Assembly (NCBI GenBank): GCA_017512425.1
Contig: JAFWGI010000008.1
Span: forward strand, 1-64,000
Origin: Hyphomicrobium sp.
GTDB lineage: Bacteria; Pseudomonadota; Alphaproteobacteria; Rhizobiales; Hyphomicrobiaceae
DNA: 64,000 nucleotides
Reading direction: 5' to 3'
In this document: in pieces, positions 30,920-39,837 of the stretch
Position numbering within the stretch: the first letter of the stretch is position 1
Layout: each line of letters begins with the position of its first letter
The notes under the pieces: model-generated
Seen by the model: only the letters and a program-made list of their open reading frames with translations
What the model was told of the DNA's origin: nothing
The model's database searches: none
Program-made: the position numbers and the translations under genes

Positions 30920-30956
30920 AAAACGAGGCGCGATGCCTTCCGGCGTCGCGCCCTCG
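30920..30956 (-). terminator. Terminator on minus strand for the 27-codon gene
   Basis: GAGGCGCGATGCC (30925-30937) pairs with GGCGTCGCGCCCTC (30942-30955) with one bulge and one G-U pair. On the minus strand the hairpin is followed by TTTTTT (bases 30918-30923 are A). It therefore ends leftward transcription, supporting a small transcription unit at 31061-31144. Confidence 0.7.
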
Positions 30957-31060
30957 CGTTCAGACTACGCAATACATTTAAAATAGCTGCCCGTCTCGTT
31001 GGCCCCTTGGAGCGGTGTGCGCGGGCAGTGCTTCCCTAGTGTGCAGATGCGACAACGGTA

Positions 31061-31144
31061 TTACACGGCACCGAGAACGATGGCCGTGACAAATCCGAAA
31101 GACAGAAGCGTTGCGACGACATTCAGTCTCATCAAGATTGCCAT
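31061..31144 (-). CDS. 27-residue hydrophobic peptide
   Basis: The minus strand encodes MAILMRLNVVATLLSFGF, continuing VTAIVLGAV before TAA. It is a single membrane-spanning helix of the kind often seen as tiny orphan proteins in rhizobial genomes. The SD is weak (GAGAG about 8 nt upstream), and the start could also be the second Met at codon 5. A minus-strand terminator follows about 105 bp downstream. Function unknown. Confidence 0.5.
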   Translation of the reverse strand: MAILMRLNVVATLLSFGFVTAIVLGAV

Positions 31145-31459
31145 TGTGGGACTCTCGTAATTGAGGCTGCGGGGGACCGGGATACTCTCCGATCGGTGGA
31201 CGCTAGGCGGTCATGCCACCTGAAGCCAAGCGAAAACGTTTTTGCATCGCGACGTGTTCCATGCGCTTGGCCCTGCAACCCTTCTTTTCTTCGGACGTGA
31301 GTCACAGGTCTGTGGCGGCCCCGCCGCAAAAAGTATCGCATGAGCCTTGACGGCTTTAGTGCGCGGCTTTGCTGGGAAAAATATGGTTCGCGGACGCCCG
31401 CGCGCGGATGCGCTAATGGCCTCTGGTGTTTCGCCAACACGCGCGTGCGGCGCACGATA
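31145..31459. other. Intergenic region without clear gene
   Basis: These 315 bp lie between the 27-codon gene and the GNAT gene, both on the minus strand. Short open frames exist on the plus strand (for example one from 31382 starting MVRGRPRADALMASG), but they run into the antisense of GNAT and have no SD. I see only the probable promoter region of the small gene. Confidence 0.4.
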
Positions 31460-31957
31460 TTATTTTTTTATGATGAGCTTTTTACGGAGAAGAATTTCCG
31501 TCTCGCCGTCCTCGAGAAGCCCGTCCAAGCGCGCAGCACGTTGAAATCCATGGGTCTCGTAGAATTTGAGTGCCGCTGAATTGAAGTCCGATGCCGCAAC
31601 CCAGATGTTGCGTTCTCCGTGCGCTCGCGCTGTGCCTTCAAACCATGCGAGTACAAGTTGTCCGGCGCCTTGCCCTTGGTAGGCCGGCAGTATTCCAAGG
31701 AATTGCAGATATGGCCCGCGCAACCATGCGCTGCGAATGCCGACTGCGCCAGCGAGCGCCCCGCCGATGCGGATGACGTAGCGCGGTGCGCCGCTTTCGG
31801 CTTTCGCGAGATAGGCAGCGAGTGCTGCTGCGGAGAACTTGTAGTGCGCCCATGGATCGATCGCCGCGAAGCCGCTGCCGAGTTCCTGTGCGGCCTCTTC
31901 AGTCATCGTATCGAGCGAGATTTGCGCACCGCCCGGACTGTCGCGCAGGATCAACAT
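31460..31957 (-). CDS. GNAT-family N-acetyltransferase
   Basis: This 165-residue protein has the GNAT acetyl-CoA fold: the beta-4 strand LQFLGILPAYQGQGAGQLVL with the Q/RxxGxG/A pyrophosphate loop (QGQGAG), and the late NSAALKFYETHGFQ helix. The acceptor substrate is unknown. The ATG at 31957 lies one base after the deacetylase stop, so the two are cotranscribed. It is last in a three-gene minus-strand operon. Confidence 0.85.
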   Translation of the reverse strand: MLILRDSPGGAQISLDTMTEEAAQELGSGFAAIDPWAHYKFSAAALAAYLAKAESGAPRYVIRIGGALAGAVGIRSAWLRGPYLQFLGILPAYQGQGAGQLVLAWFEGTARAHGERNIWVAASDFNSAALKFYETHGFQRAARLDGLLEDGETEILLRKKLIIKK

Positions 31958-31958
31958 G

Positions 31959-33077
31959 TCAGCTTGCCTTGCGAAGTCTGGGCGGCGGAGGCTTGCGCGA
32001 GATCGCCGCTGGTGCGCGTTTTTTGGCCGTGACCGTCGTTGCGTCCTGCCATTGCAATTTGGCTGTCGTCGACGGCGTCTTGGCAACGCCCGTCAGGCTC
32101 AACGGCACGTCGTAACGGTCGGTGTCGCCCGGTTTTGAATCGTAGCAGCTATCGGCGATGACTGGCTTACCGAGCGCCAGCAATTCCGAAACGGTCACGA
32201 ACTTATATCCAAGCGCTTTCAATTTCGGCACGACGAGCGGCAGCATCGCGGCCGTATTCCATCCCCGGCCGTTGCCGTGCATGACGACGATCGATCCGGA
32301 TTTCACGCGATGCAAAATGCCGTTCGCGATTGCCTGCGCGCTGAGGCGCGGATCTGGATCGCCTGACGACAAATCCCATTGGATTGCGAGCAAGCCCGCG
32401 TCGTTGACGGCGGCAAGCGACGCCGCGTTGCAGGCGCCATACGGGAAACGGAAGAGGCTCAGCCGCGGCGCAATCGCGGTCATGGCTCCGGCGTTGGCAG
32501 CGGTGCAATGATTTGCAGACAAATCTTTGCGGGCCGCTTCGTAGGACTGTTGCGGTCCGCGGATTTCCGTTTGCATGGACGCCGCATCGAGTAGCCGCAA
32601 ATTCCGATGTGCCTCGGCGTGATTGGCGATTTCAAAAAGTGGATCGCTGATCAACTGTTGCGTGCGTTTGGCGTGCGAGCGCATCCACTTGCCGCCGGCG
32701 AACAGCGTCGCGCGAATGCCTTCGGCGCGCAGGTAATCGAATATGTCGCCGTCGTAGCCGGCAACTTCGCCGTACTGTTCACACAAATCAAACGTGAATG
32801 CGACGAGCTTCTCGCCGTTCGCGACATCGACGCGACGGATCGCGCCACGCATGGCCGGCGCGACGGGCTCGAATGGCGCGAGCGTGTCGTCGGTCTTCGG
32901 CAACCTGTTGAATGTGTGGATGCCGCGCACGGCGGCGCGCTCGCCTGCCATTGCAGCGAGTTCCGCTGGCGGAAAGCATGCGGCCCGCAGCGCTGCGTCT
33001 CCTGCGGCGACACTTGGCGCACCGCCGCCAAATAGCACGAGCGCCGCTAATAGCTGATATCGTAGTGCCGTTCGCAT
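31959..33077 (-). CDS. Exported polysaccharide deacetylase-family protein
   Basis: This 372-residue protein has a signal peptide (MRTALRYQLLAALVLFGGG...) and a NodB-homology barrel at about 85-300. Motif 1 reads AFTFDLCEQ, with Leu-Cys-Glu in place of the usual Asp-Gly, and motif 2 is ANHAEAHRN, retaining the HxxxH metal ligands. SIVVMHGNGRGW gives the late His motif. The substrate may be a peptidoglycan or exopolysaccharide sugar. The C-terminal 70 residues are basic and Pro-rich. Its ATG overlaps the enoyl-CoA hydratase stop by one base. Confidence 0.8.
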   Translation of the reverse strand: MRTALRYQLLAALVLFGGGAPSVAAGDAALRAACFPPAELAAMAGERAAVRGIHTFNRLPKTDDTLAPFEPVAPAMRGAIRRVDVANGEKLVAFTFDLCEQYGEVAGYDGDIFDYLRAEGIRATLFAGGKWMRSHAKRTQQLISDPLFEIANHAEAHRNLRLLDAASMQTEIRGPQQSYEAARKDLSANHCTAANAGAMTAIAPRLSLFRFPYGACNAASLAAVNDAGLLAIQWDLSSGDPDPRLSAQAIANGILHRVKSGSIVVMHGNGRGWNTAAMLPLVVPKLKALGYKFVTVSELLALGKPVIADSCYDSKPGDTDRYDVPLSLTGVAKTPSTTAKLQWQDATTVTAKKRAPAAISRKPPPPRLRKAS

Positions 33078-33874
33078 CAGCGGCCCGTGAACTGCGGCTT
33101 GCGCTTTTCGAGAAACGCGCGCCGGCCTTCGGCGTAGTCCTCACTCGCAAAACATGTCCCGACAATGTCGTCGAGTGCCACCATGTCGGGTGTTTCCGGA
33201 TGACGGACGATCTCGTCGATGACCCGCTTGGCGGCGGCAACCGACAGCGGCGCGTTTTCCGAGATCTCGGCGGCGAGTGCCCGCGTCGTCGGCTCGAGTT
33301 CGGCGCTTGCAACAAGGCGCGTCACGAGGCCCATTGCCTCGGCTTCGGGTGACCGGAAGCGACGCCCGGTGAACAGCAGCTCTTTGGCGCGCGCCGGCGG
33401 CACCGCCGATAAAATCGGACGCACCCACCGCGCGTTGTAGCCAATGCCGAGCTTCGCCGCCGGAATGGCGAACTGGCTCGCGTCGTCGGCGATGCGCAGA
33501 TCGCAGCAGAGCGCGACGCCCAATCCGCCGCCGAGACAGAAGCCGTGGATCATCGCAATTGTCGGCTTCGGACACGAGATGAGCGCATTGAACGCCGCGT
33601 CGTTGATCGCATCGTAGGATTTCGCAGCATCCCCCGTGCGTGCGGTTTCGAATTCGGAGATATCGGCGCCCGCCGAGAACGCCTTGGTGCCCGCGCCGCG
33701 GAGAATAATGACGCGCACGTCCTTGTCGGCGGTCGCCGTCTCGATGTGAGAAGGCAACGCTTGCCACATCGCCGACGTCAAGGCGTTCATGCGGGTCGGA
33801 TTATCGGCGACGATCCAAGCGATGGCGCCATCTTTCACATATCGCAATGCTGGCGCTTCAGGCGTTCCGGTCAT
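33077..33874 (-). CDS. Enoyl-CoA hydratase/isomerase family protein
   Basis: This 265-residue crotonase-fold protein should act on an acyl-CoA. The oxyanion-hole block GAGTKAFSAGADISEFE lies near residue 60 and IHGFCLGGGLGVALCCDLRIA near 105. The C-terminal trimerisation helices are present (ENAPLSVAAAKRVIDEI). The usual catalytic Glu positions cannot be confirmed by eye. The ATG at 33874 (MTGTPEAP) is chosen; longer in-frame leader sequence is not crotonase-like. It leads an operon with the deacetylase and GNAT genes, whose functional link is not clear. Confidence 0.88.
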   Translation of the reverse strand: MTGTPEAPALRYVKDGAIAWIVADNPTRMNALTSAMWQALPSHIETATADKDVRVIILRGAGTKAFSAGADISEFETARTGDAAKSYDAINDAAFNALISCPKPTIAMIHGFCLGGGLGVALCCDLRIADDASQFAIPAAKLGIGYNARWVRPILSAVPPARAKELLFTGRRFRSPEAEAMGLVTRLVASAELEPTTRALAAEISENAPLSVAAAKRVIDEIVRHPETPDMVALDDIVGTCFASEDYAEGRRAFLEKRKPQFTGR

Positions 33875-34114
33875 GTCGGTTCTTCCAATGGTCGTGCGGC
33901 ACTTGGCAATGCGGCTGTCAACACTAGCGCCTGGCGCCAGTATAGGCCACAAAACAGGTGCCCGGTACGCCTGGTGCGCCAAAGTGGTATACTGCATTTG
34001 ACGCGATGCATTGACCGGCCTCAGCGGCGGCTTTAAGCCGCTTCGAGCGCCGGACACCGTGGTCCGGCTGTTTAACTATTGGGTCTGCAACTCGTTCGAC
34101 GAAAGGTTCGCGCC

Positions 34115-34942
34115 GTGACGAAGGCCACTGCACACAGCGGGCGCATTCAAGCCCTCGATCCGATTTGGGATCAGATGCGAAAGGAAGCGGAAAGCGCCAT
34201 GAGCGCAGAGCCGGCGCTCGGCAGCTTCATTTTTGCGACCGTGCTCAGCCACAACAAACTGGAAGAGTCGATCTGCCATCGTTTGGCGCAGCGCCTCAAC
34301 CATACCGATGTCGATGCCGGCCTGATCGCGCAGACGTTCCAGAGCGTGCTCGAAAGCAATCCTGAACTCGGCGCGATTTTCCGCGCAGACCTGCAGGCGG
34401 TTTTCGATCGCGATCCTGCGTGCACGCGCTATCTCGATCCGCTGCTGTTCTTCAAAGGATTCCACGCGCTCGTTACGCATCGCTTTGCGCACGCGCTATG
34501 GGCACGCGGTAGAACTGACTTCGCGCTCTATCTGCAAAGCCAGTCGTCGCGCATGTTCGGCGTCGACATTCACCCCGCGGCGACATTCGGCAAGGGCATC
34601 ATGGTCGATCATGCGACGGGCTTCGTCGTCGGTGAGACAGCCGTCGTCGGTGACAACTGCTCGTTCCTGCACGCTGTGACGCTCGGCGGTAGCGGCAAGG
34701 AAACGGGTGATCGTCATCCCAAGATCGGCGACAACGTGCTGATCGGTGCGGGCGCGAAAGTGCTCGGCAACATTCAAGTCGGTAGCTGCTCGCGCGTCGC
34801 GGCCGGCTCCGTCGTGCTGTCGGATGTTCCCAAGAACGTTACGGTCGCCGGCGTTCCGGCGAAAGTCGTCGGCTCGGCCGGATGCGCAGAGCCTGCGCGC
34901 GCGATGGATCAGGGCTGGGTCGACGATTTCGGCGGCCTCTAA
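34115..34942 (+). CDS. cysE: Serine O-acetyltransferase
   Basis: CysE makes O-acetylserine from serine and acetyl-CoA, the first step of cysteine synthesis. The 275-residue protein has the N-terminal helical domain (about 10-140) and the left-handed beta-helix with hexapeptide repeats (DIHPAATFGKGIMVDHATG, GDNCSFLHAVTLGGSGKETG, DNVLIGAGAKVLGNIQVG). The active-site Asp/His region is kept. GTG 34115 (VTKATAHSG) is chosen for length and an AAGG upstream; ATG 34079 is the alternative. DUF3126 follows 30 bp later. Confidence 0.94.
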   Translation: MTKATAHSGRIQALDPIWDQMRKEAESAMSAEPALGSFIFATVLSHNKLEESICHRLAQRLNHTDVDAGLIAQTFQSVLESNPELGAIFRADLQAVFDRDPACTRYLDPLLFFKGFHALVTHRFAHALWARGRTDFALYLQSQSSRMFGVDIHPAATFGKGIMVDHATGFVVGETAVVGDNCSFLHAVTLGGSGKETGDRHPKIGDNVLIGAGAKVLGNIQVGSCSRVAAGSVVLSDVPKNVTVAGVPAKVVGSAGCAEPARAMDQGWVDDFGGL

Positions 34943-34972
34943 CGCACCAGTTTTATTTTCAAGGAGAATGAC

Positions 34973-35188
34973 GTGAAGAAAGACGAAATTGCACGCCTGC
35001 AAACGTATCTGCGCAAGACCTTCGGATCTCCGACACTTGAAGTGAAGGCGCAGCCGAAGAAGGACGACATGGCCGAAGTTTTCATCGGCGGCGAATTCGT
35101 AGCGGCGCTTTACCGTGAAGAGGAAGAAGGCGAGACGTCCTATCAGTTCCAGATGGCGATCCTCGATATGGATATCGAAGGCGTCTGA
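34973..35188 (+). CDS. DUF3126 family protein
   Basis: This 71-residue protein matches DUF3126, a small alphaproteobacterial family of unknown function ([49 protein letters not shown]). It starts at GTG 34973 with AAGGAG 6 nt upstream. Its TGA overlaps the ATG of the gamma-carbonic anhydrase gene, so the two are translationally coupled. The cysE-DUF3126 pairing is common in this order. Confidence 0.9.
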   Translation: MKKDEIARLQTYLRKTFGSPTLEVKAQPKKDDMAEVFIGGEFVAALYREEEEGETSYQFQMAILDMDIEGV

Positions 35189-35718
35189 TGGCCCTCTACG
35201 AACTCGACGGCGTCAAGGTCGAGACGCCCGCCAGCGGACGTTTCTGGGTCGCACCGAATGCCGTGCTTCTCGGCAAGGTGCGGCTCGAAGAGGATGCGAG
35301 CGTCTGGTTCGGCGCGGTTCTGCGCGGCGACAACGAGTTGATCACCGTTGGCGAACGGTCGAACGTACAGGACGGCTCGGTCCTGCATACCGATCCGGGC
35401 TTCCCGCTGACCATCGGCCCGGATTGCACGATCGGTCACATGGTCATGCTGCACGGCTGCACGATCGGCCGCGGTAGCCTGATCGGCATCGGCTCGATCA
35501 TTCTCAACGGCGCCAAGATCGGCGAAGAGTGCCTGATCGGCGCCAACACGCTCATTGGCGAAGGCAAAGAGATTCCGCCGCGATCGATGGTGCTCGGTTC
35601 GCCCGGCAAAATCGTCCGGCAGCTGACCGACGACGACGTCAAGCGCTTCGGCGCTGGCGCGGGCCGCTATGTCGCCAATGCGCGCCGCTACGCCGCCGGG
35701 TTCAAACCACAGACTTAA
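35188..35718 (+). CDS. Gamma-carbonic anhydrase-family protein
   Basis: This 176-residue left-handed beta-helix protein carries the three His zinc ligands of gamma-carbonic anhydrases in [24 protein letters not shown]. It resembles the YrdA/CaiE/PaaY group more than Cam, lacking the acidic loop of the archaeal enzyme, so hydratase activity is not assured. Hexapeptide repeats run through about 15-140. It starts one base inside the DUF3126 stop. A hairpin at 35745-35777 follows. Confidence 0.9.
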   Translation: MALYELDGVKVETPASGRFWVAPNAVLLGKVRLEEDASVWFGAVLRGDNELITVGERSNVQDGSVLHTDPGFPLTIGPDCTIGHMVMLHGCTIGRGSLIGIGSIILNGAKIGEECLIGANTLIGEGKEIPPRSMVLGSPGKIVRQLTDDDVKRFGAGAGRYVANARRYAAGFKPQT

Positions 35719-35744
35719 GCCGCGTGAGCCTACTCACAAGAGGC

Positions 35745-35781
35745 TCGAGCCGGACGCTGGGGAAGCATCCGGCTCGATATT
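35745..35781 (+). terminator. Hairpin terminator after the gamma-CA gene
   Basis: TCGAGCCGGA (35745-35754) pairs with TCCGGCTCGA (35768-35777) and is followed by TATT. The stem is strong but the T-tract is short. It lies between a plus-strand gene and a convergent minus-strand gene. Confidence 0.5.
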
Positions 35782-35847
35782 CAGGCCCTGAGGTGGGGTC
35801 GGGGGGATGGCAGGGACAACGCCTGGACCTGAAGTTCCGTTCTCGAA

Positions 35848-36507
35848 TTAGTTTTCCGGGTTCGATTTGACGCCCGCCATCACACCCGGCGACGACGGAT
35901 CGGCATCGAGCGACACCCACACCTTCGGGTCGATGTAGGACTGGCGCATCACGAACTGATACGGCGTATTGTTCCACAGCCGCACGGCTTCGATCTTGTT
36001 GTCGAGCACGAAGTCACCTTGCGACGTGCGCGCCGTCAAAATAGCGTGCCCTTCATTCTTTTCGTCACGCACGACTGTCAGCAGCAAGGCGTTTGACGGC
36101 CAGCCGCGGGCGATCAACCGCTGACGCTTGAGCAAGGCGAAATCCTCGCAGTCGCCACGTGTCTTCGGAATGGTCCAGAGTTCGTTGACGCCGTAGATCT
36201 CGGCATCGGTCGCGGGCTCGATCTCGCGGTTGACGGCACGGTTGACTTCATCGAGTTCGCTGAGGCGCTCTGGAGTCATCTGGAAGCGCGCATCGCCGAC
36301 AGACGTTGCAACGCATTCGTTCGGCTGAACTTCGCAAAAGCGCACGAAGCCATAAGGTGGCTGTGCGTTGGCGTAAACCCGCATGTATTGCGGTGCGCGG
36401 ACGGATCGTTCAAGCGAACGGTCGATTGCCGCTGTTTCCTGCGCATTGACGGGTGCTGCCGCCAATATGCTCAACGCAACACCTAGACTGACGCAACCAA
36501 CTCTCAT
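35848..36507 (-). CDS. Bacterial transglutaminase-like cysteine peptidase
   Basis: This 219-residue exported protein matches the BTLCP family (DUF920). The papain-like triad is visible: Cys in TRGDCEDFALLKRQ, His in NEGHAILTART, Asp in DFVLDNKIE. LapG-like members cleave adhesins; other members are of unknown target. The signal peptide is MRVGCVSLGVALSILAAAPV. The ATG at 36507 opens the signal peptide. No adhesin or c-di-GMP receptor (LapD) is adjacent, although a PilZ gene lies next to it on the same strand. Confidence 0.87.
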   Translation of the reverse strand: MRVGCVSLGVALSILAAAPVNAQETAAIDRSLERSVRAPQYMRVYANAQPPYGFVRFCEVQPNECVATSVGDARFQMTPERLSELDEVNRAVNREIEPATDAEIYGVNELWTIPKTRGDCEDFALLKRQRLIARGWPSNALLLTVVRDEKNEGHAILTARTSQGDFVLDNKIEAVRLWNNTPYQFVMRQSYIDPKVWVSLDADPSSPGVMAGVKSNPEN

Positions 36508-36691
36508 GATACGCCCTCGTACACGAAACGCGACTTTAGCAGAAAACTTCGGACTTATGTTGAATGCCTGGCCCAGCATTTGAGACAAATTCTGCTCAAA
36601 TTTTAACTTCTGGATTTTGGCAATTCGGCGAGCACTTTGCGGCATCACACAACCGTCTCGCTACTGAGCTGCTGTTTCACGGCTGTTGCTC

Positions 36692-37324
36692 TCACGGAAA
36701 GTTGGCGCGCATTGCCGACGGATCGAGCACGGTGATAAATTGTACGCCGATACCGTCCTTATGATGCCGGCGAACAACGGATCGAACTTTTCCGATAACG
36801 AGCTCTTCTCCGATCGTCGGCCGCGCCGGCGTGCGAACCGAGGCGCCGGACGAGGACAGATCGAGCAGCTCAACGTCGATCATCATGCCGTCGTCGAAAC
36901 GCAGCGTCGTCTTGCGTCCCGTCGCGCCAAGGCGCTCGTGCGCGCGGCCGGCGTCGTCGGGAAAGTCTGCGCGATTGAGCAGCCACATGATTTGCGACGA
37001 CAGCTTCTCGCGCTTGTGATCACTAATTTTGAATTGAAAAGCGAAACCGTCTGGAAGAACGCGGGTGACAACGCCCTCCAACCCGCCGAGATCGCTGAAG
37101 TACGCCACGATCCGTTCCCCGATTTCGACAGAGTGCTCTGACACGACGCACGCGCCGCCGACGGAAATGTCCTTTAAATGGCAGCCATGCTCATCCCGAT
37201 TGGAACGCATAAAGCGTCCTTCAAGTTCCATCGGCACCCGGCGGTGACGGCGCAGGTCGCCGTTGACACGCATCGGCACCGCAAAAAGCGGTTCGCGTTT
37301 CAACAGCTGGCTTTGAAGGGACAT
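36692..37324 (-). CDS. PilZ domain protein
   Basis: This 210-residue protein has a PilZ domain at about 25-115, with the c-di-GMP motif region RRHRRVPMELEGRFM and the downstream DISVGGA. A second, weaker PilZ-like repeat occupies about 120-205 (KTTLRFDDGMMIDVELLDLS, SGASVRT). It likely binds cyclic di-GMP and alters motility or surface behaviour. The first motif fits RxxxR followed by DxSxxG; the second keeps DLSSSGAS. The ATG at 37324 is used. Confidence 0.85.
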   Translation of the reverse strand: MSLQSQLLKREPLFAVPMRVNGDLRRHRRVPMELEGRFMRSNRDEHGCHLKDISVGGACVVSEHSVEIGERIVAYFSDLGGLEGVVTRVLPDGFAFQFKISDHKREKLSSQIMWLLNRADFPDDAGRAHERLGATGRKTTLRFDDGMMIDVELLDLSSSGASVRTPARPTIGEELVIGKVRSVVRRHHKDGIGVQFITVLDPSAMRANFP

Positions 37325-37515
37325 GCCGGTCCTCACGACAATAGAACACCCTAGAGGCACGCCGCGCGATTTTGGCCGCACGCCGGTTCAAGCATGACTA
37401 TGACGAGGAGGGGCTTAATGAAGACCTAACTGGCGGGTCATTATTGTAAGTTCCGCCCGGGGCGAATGCAGACACGCTTAACGCAGGCGCGATCTACAAC
37501 TTGGGGGTATGCCGG

Positions 37516-38178
37516 TCAGCGCCGGTCGTCGTTCGTGGTGTTCGATAATCCGCCGTCATAGACGCGAAAATGGCGGCGGTCGGCGCGCACGATCCGGGCT
37601 TCGCGCATCTGCGGCAGGAAAGGCGCTTGACGGTGCGAGGCGTCGATCATGGCGTGCGGGCGCCCATCCGGCCAGATCAGGGTGTTGCCCAGCATACGGT
37701 GCTTGCCGAGCGGTTCGTGACGCAGCCACGCCGGTTCATCAATGACGGCGACGGCGCCGAGATAGCGATCGACATCGTTATGGAGATGGACGAGTGGCAG
37801 GATCAGCATTTCCCATTTCACCGCTTGCCCGGCTGGGTTTTGGGAAATGAACGTGAAGACACCAACGGCGCCCTGCCGCGAAATGACTGAAATCTGCCGC
37901 TGCATTGTCACGCGGTCTTCGTCGCACAGGAGATCGAGAAGGTTTACGCCACGGAATTCAGTACCGAAGGCTTCGCAGATGCGCGTACCAGCCAGGCGGA
38001 AGCGGGAGGTTTCGCTATCGACGCGTTCCAGGATGAATGTATCGGGCAACAGCGCCGCAATCTGCGATGGCTCGATTTCAAATCGCTTCGGCGCGAGGCG
38101 GCCGGCACGAATGTCGTTCCAATACGCGTAGAGCGTCTGATTGATCGTTTCGCGTATCACAGCGCCACCCTTTACCAT
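37516..38178 (-). CDS. PAS_5 (DUF1457) domain protein
   Basis: This 220-residue protein matches the PAS_5 family common in alphaproteobacteria: TLYAYWNDIRAGRLAPKRFE, IAALLPDTFILERVD, FRLAGTRICEAFGTEFRG, then ISQNPAGQAVKWEMLILPL. It has no output domain, so it may be a free-standing sensor or adaptor. It lies 190 bp before the PilZ gene on the same strand, and such pairs recur in related genomes, suggesting joint signalling. ATG 38178 (MVKGGAV) is preferred; M12 codons upstream is possible. Confidence 0.83.
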   Translation of the reverse strand: MVKGGAVIRETINQTLYAYWNDIRAGRLAPKRFEIEPSQIAALLPDTFILERVDSETSRFRLAGTRICEAFGTEFRGVNLLDLLCDEDRVTMQRQISVISRQGAVGVFTFISQNPAGQAVKWEMLILPLVHLHNDVDRYLGAVAVIDEPAWLRHEPLGKHRMLGNTLIWPDGRPHAMIDASHRQAPFLPQMREARIVRADRRHFRVYDGGLSNTTNDDRR

Positions 38179-38452
38179 TACTACGCCGCGCCAAACGTCC
38201 CGTTCCGGCACATCCGTTTAGGAGTTTCGGCGCTGCTTGCCGTGACAGCAGCATCGATCGTGCCACCGCGGCGGCAGGTGCTCAGCATGCGCCCTTGCGG
38301 CTGATGGGGGAGAGCGTTAACACCGCCAGGACGTCCGAGGATCGCGCAACGGCGCGTTGTGCCATAACGCGTTACGCAATGCCGTGTTACCCTCATATTT
38401 CGATGCGACGCTCGCTTCCGCAATGACGCCATCGCGCTGGAGATCTTCGACC

Positions 38453-39220
38453 GTGACCACCGACGAGCCAACGCACCACGATCCGGCCAAGCACGATCCG
38501 GCGCGCCAGCCGATCTTTAACGTTCCCGCCGTCGTCGTCGCGATTGCAGCGGTGCTCGCGCTCATTCACGCGGGCCGGATGTATCTGTTGAGCGCTGAAG
38601 ACAACACATGGCTGCTCATTGCGCTGTCGTTCATTCCGGCACGCTACGCTGGCTTCGCCGGCGAGATCCCTGGTGGTGACTCGGCCGCAGTGACGTCGTT
38701 CGTCACGCACATGCTTGTCCACGCCGACGCGTTGCATTTAGCGATTAACACCGCGTGGCTCGTCGCGTTTGGCGCCGTCTTGAGCAAGCGTATGGGCGCA
38801 ATACGTTTCCTCGCATTTTCGATTTGCGGTGGCATTGCGGGCGCCGTTGCATTTCTCGTTGCGCACCCCGGCTTGCTCGTTCCGGTCATTGGCGCGTCGG
38901 GTGCGGTCGCGGCGATGATGGGCGGCGTCATGCGTTTTCTCTTCACCGCCATTGACCGTCGTCAGGGATACCTTCTGCGCGGCAACCCGGCAGCAATTGA
39001 ACGCATGTCACTGAAACAATCTCTGACCGATCGGCGCATTGTTCTATCGACGATCGTATTCGTTGCATTGAACGTGCTTGCGATCGCCGGCATTGGTCAG
39101 ATGGGCACCGCGAGCGCGATCGCGTGGGAGGCACATCTCGGCGGATACTTCTTCGGCCTTCTCGCATTTGCGCTGTTCGATATCGCGCCGCAAAAGTTTG
39201 CGCCGTCCGATCGCTATTAA
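38453..39220 (+). CDS. Rhomboid-family intramembrane serine protease
   Basis: This membrane protein has about six helices with the rhomboid landmarks: HMLVHADALHLAINTAWL (helix-2 His/Asn block), the catalytic serine in GASGAVAAMMGG (GxSG) and the catalytic His in EAHLGGYFFGLLA. Substrates are unknown. GTG 38453 is chosen because GGAG lies about 12 nt upstream; ATG 38423 would add 10 residues. A basic loop of about 40 residues lies between the GxSG and His helices. Confidence 0.9.
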   Translation: MTTDEPTHHDPAKHDPARQPIFNVPAVVVAIAAVLALIHAGRMYLLSAEDNTWLLIALSFIPARYAGFAGEIPGGDSAAVTSFVTHMLVHADALHLAINTAWLVAFGAVLSKRMGAIRFLAFSICGGIAGAVAFLVAHPGLLVPVIGASGAVAAMMGGVMRFLFTAIDRRQGYLLRGNPAAIERMSLKQSLTDRRIVLSTIVFVALNVLAIAGIGQMGTASAIAWEAHLGGYFFGLLAFALFDIAPQKFAPSDRY

Positions 39221-39272
39221 TCCCTACGTGGAATGAACCCTTGCGTTTGCGGCCGACTTGCCGCACCTTTTC

Positions 39273-39298
39273 GGAACCAAGGCGTTAGATCTTGGGTT
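39273..39298 (+). promoter_or_regulatory. Possible EcfG-type promoter before the CBS gene
   Basis: GGAAC (39273-39277) and GGTT (39295-39298) are 17 bases apart, close to the EcfG consensus GGAAC-N16/17-CGTT. It is 107 bp upstream of the CBS gene start. The -10 has one mismatch. Confidence 0.35.
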
Positions 39299-39405
39299 GG
39301 AATTGGGATGAAGACGCAGGTGCGCGCATGTTGAGAGCCGGCCGCCTATCTGGGCCTCTATCAGCATACTGAAAACGCGCAGGGATAGACCGGAGGCTTT
39401 CACTC

Positions 39406-39837
39406 GTGAACATCGGACAAATTCTGAAGACAAAAGCGCGTGGCGTTGCGACCGCTCAGCCGTCGGATAGCGTCGAGGAGATCGCGAGCCGCTTAGCCAG
39501 TCGTAAGATCGGCGCGATCGTCGTCGTCGGCGAAGCAGGGCGCGTTGCCGGAATTATTTCGGAGCGCGACATCATCCGCTTGATCGCCGCACACGGCGCC
39601 AAGGCGCTCAACATGCCAGCAAGCGCCGGCATGACGGCCGAAGTGCAGACATGCACGCGCGACCACAGCCTCGATGACATCATGGAAGTCATGACGCGCG
39701 GACGCTTTCGTCATTGCCCGGTTGTCGAAGACGGCGAATTGATCGGCATTATTTCGATCGGCGATGTCGTGAAGTATCACACCGCCGAAGTCGAACTCGA
39801 AGTCACCGCGATGCGCGGTTACTTAGCAACCGGCTGA
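39406..39837 (+). CDS. Two-CBS-domain protein
   Basis: This 143-residue protein consists of a CBS pair (about 8-65 and 75-130: VVGEAGRVAGIISERDII and VVEDGELIGIISIGDVV). CBS pairs bind adenine nucleotides or SAM and act as energy sensors. No catalytic domain is attached. It begins at GTG 39406 with GGAGG upstream. The 3' end overlaps the convergent patatin gene by 19 bp. CBS-patatin neighbours are usual in this order. Confidence 0.9.
   Translation: MNIGQILKTKARGVATAQPSDSVEEIASRLASRKIGAIVVVGEAGRVAGIISERDIIRLIAAHGAKALNMPASAGMTAEVQTCTRDHSLDDIMEVMTRGRFRHCPVVEDGELIGIISIGDVVKYHTAEVELEVTAMRGYLATG

Noticed and set aside
31382..31540. Plus-strand frame beginning MVRGRPRADALMASG
   Set aside because: It has an AT-hook-like start but runs into the antisense of the GNAT gene and lacks an SD.
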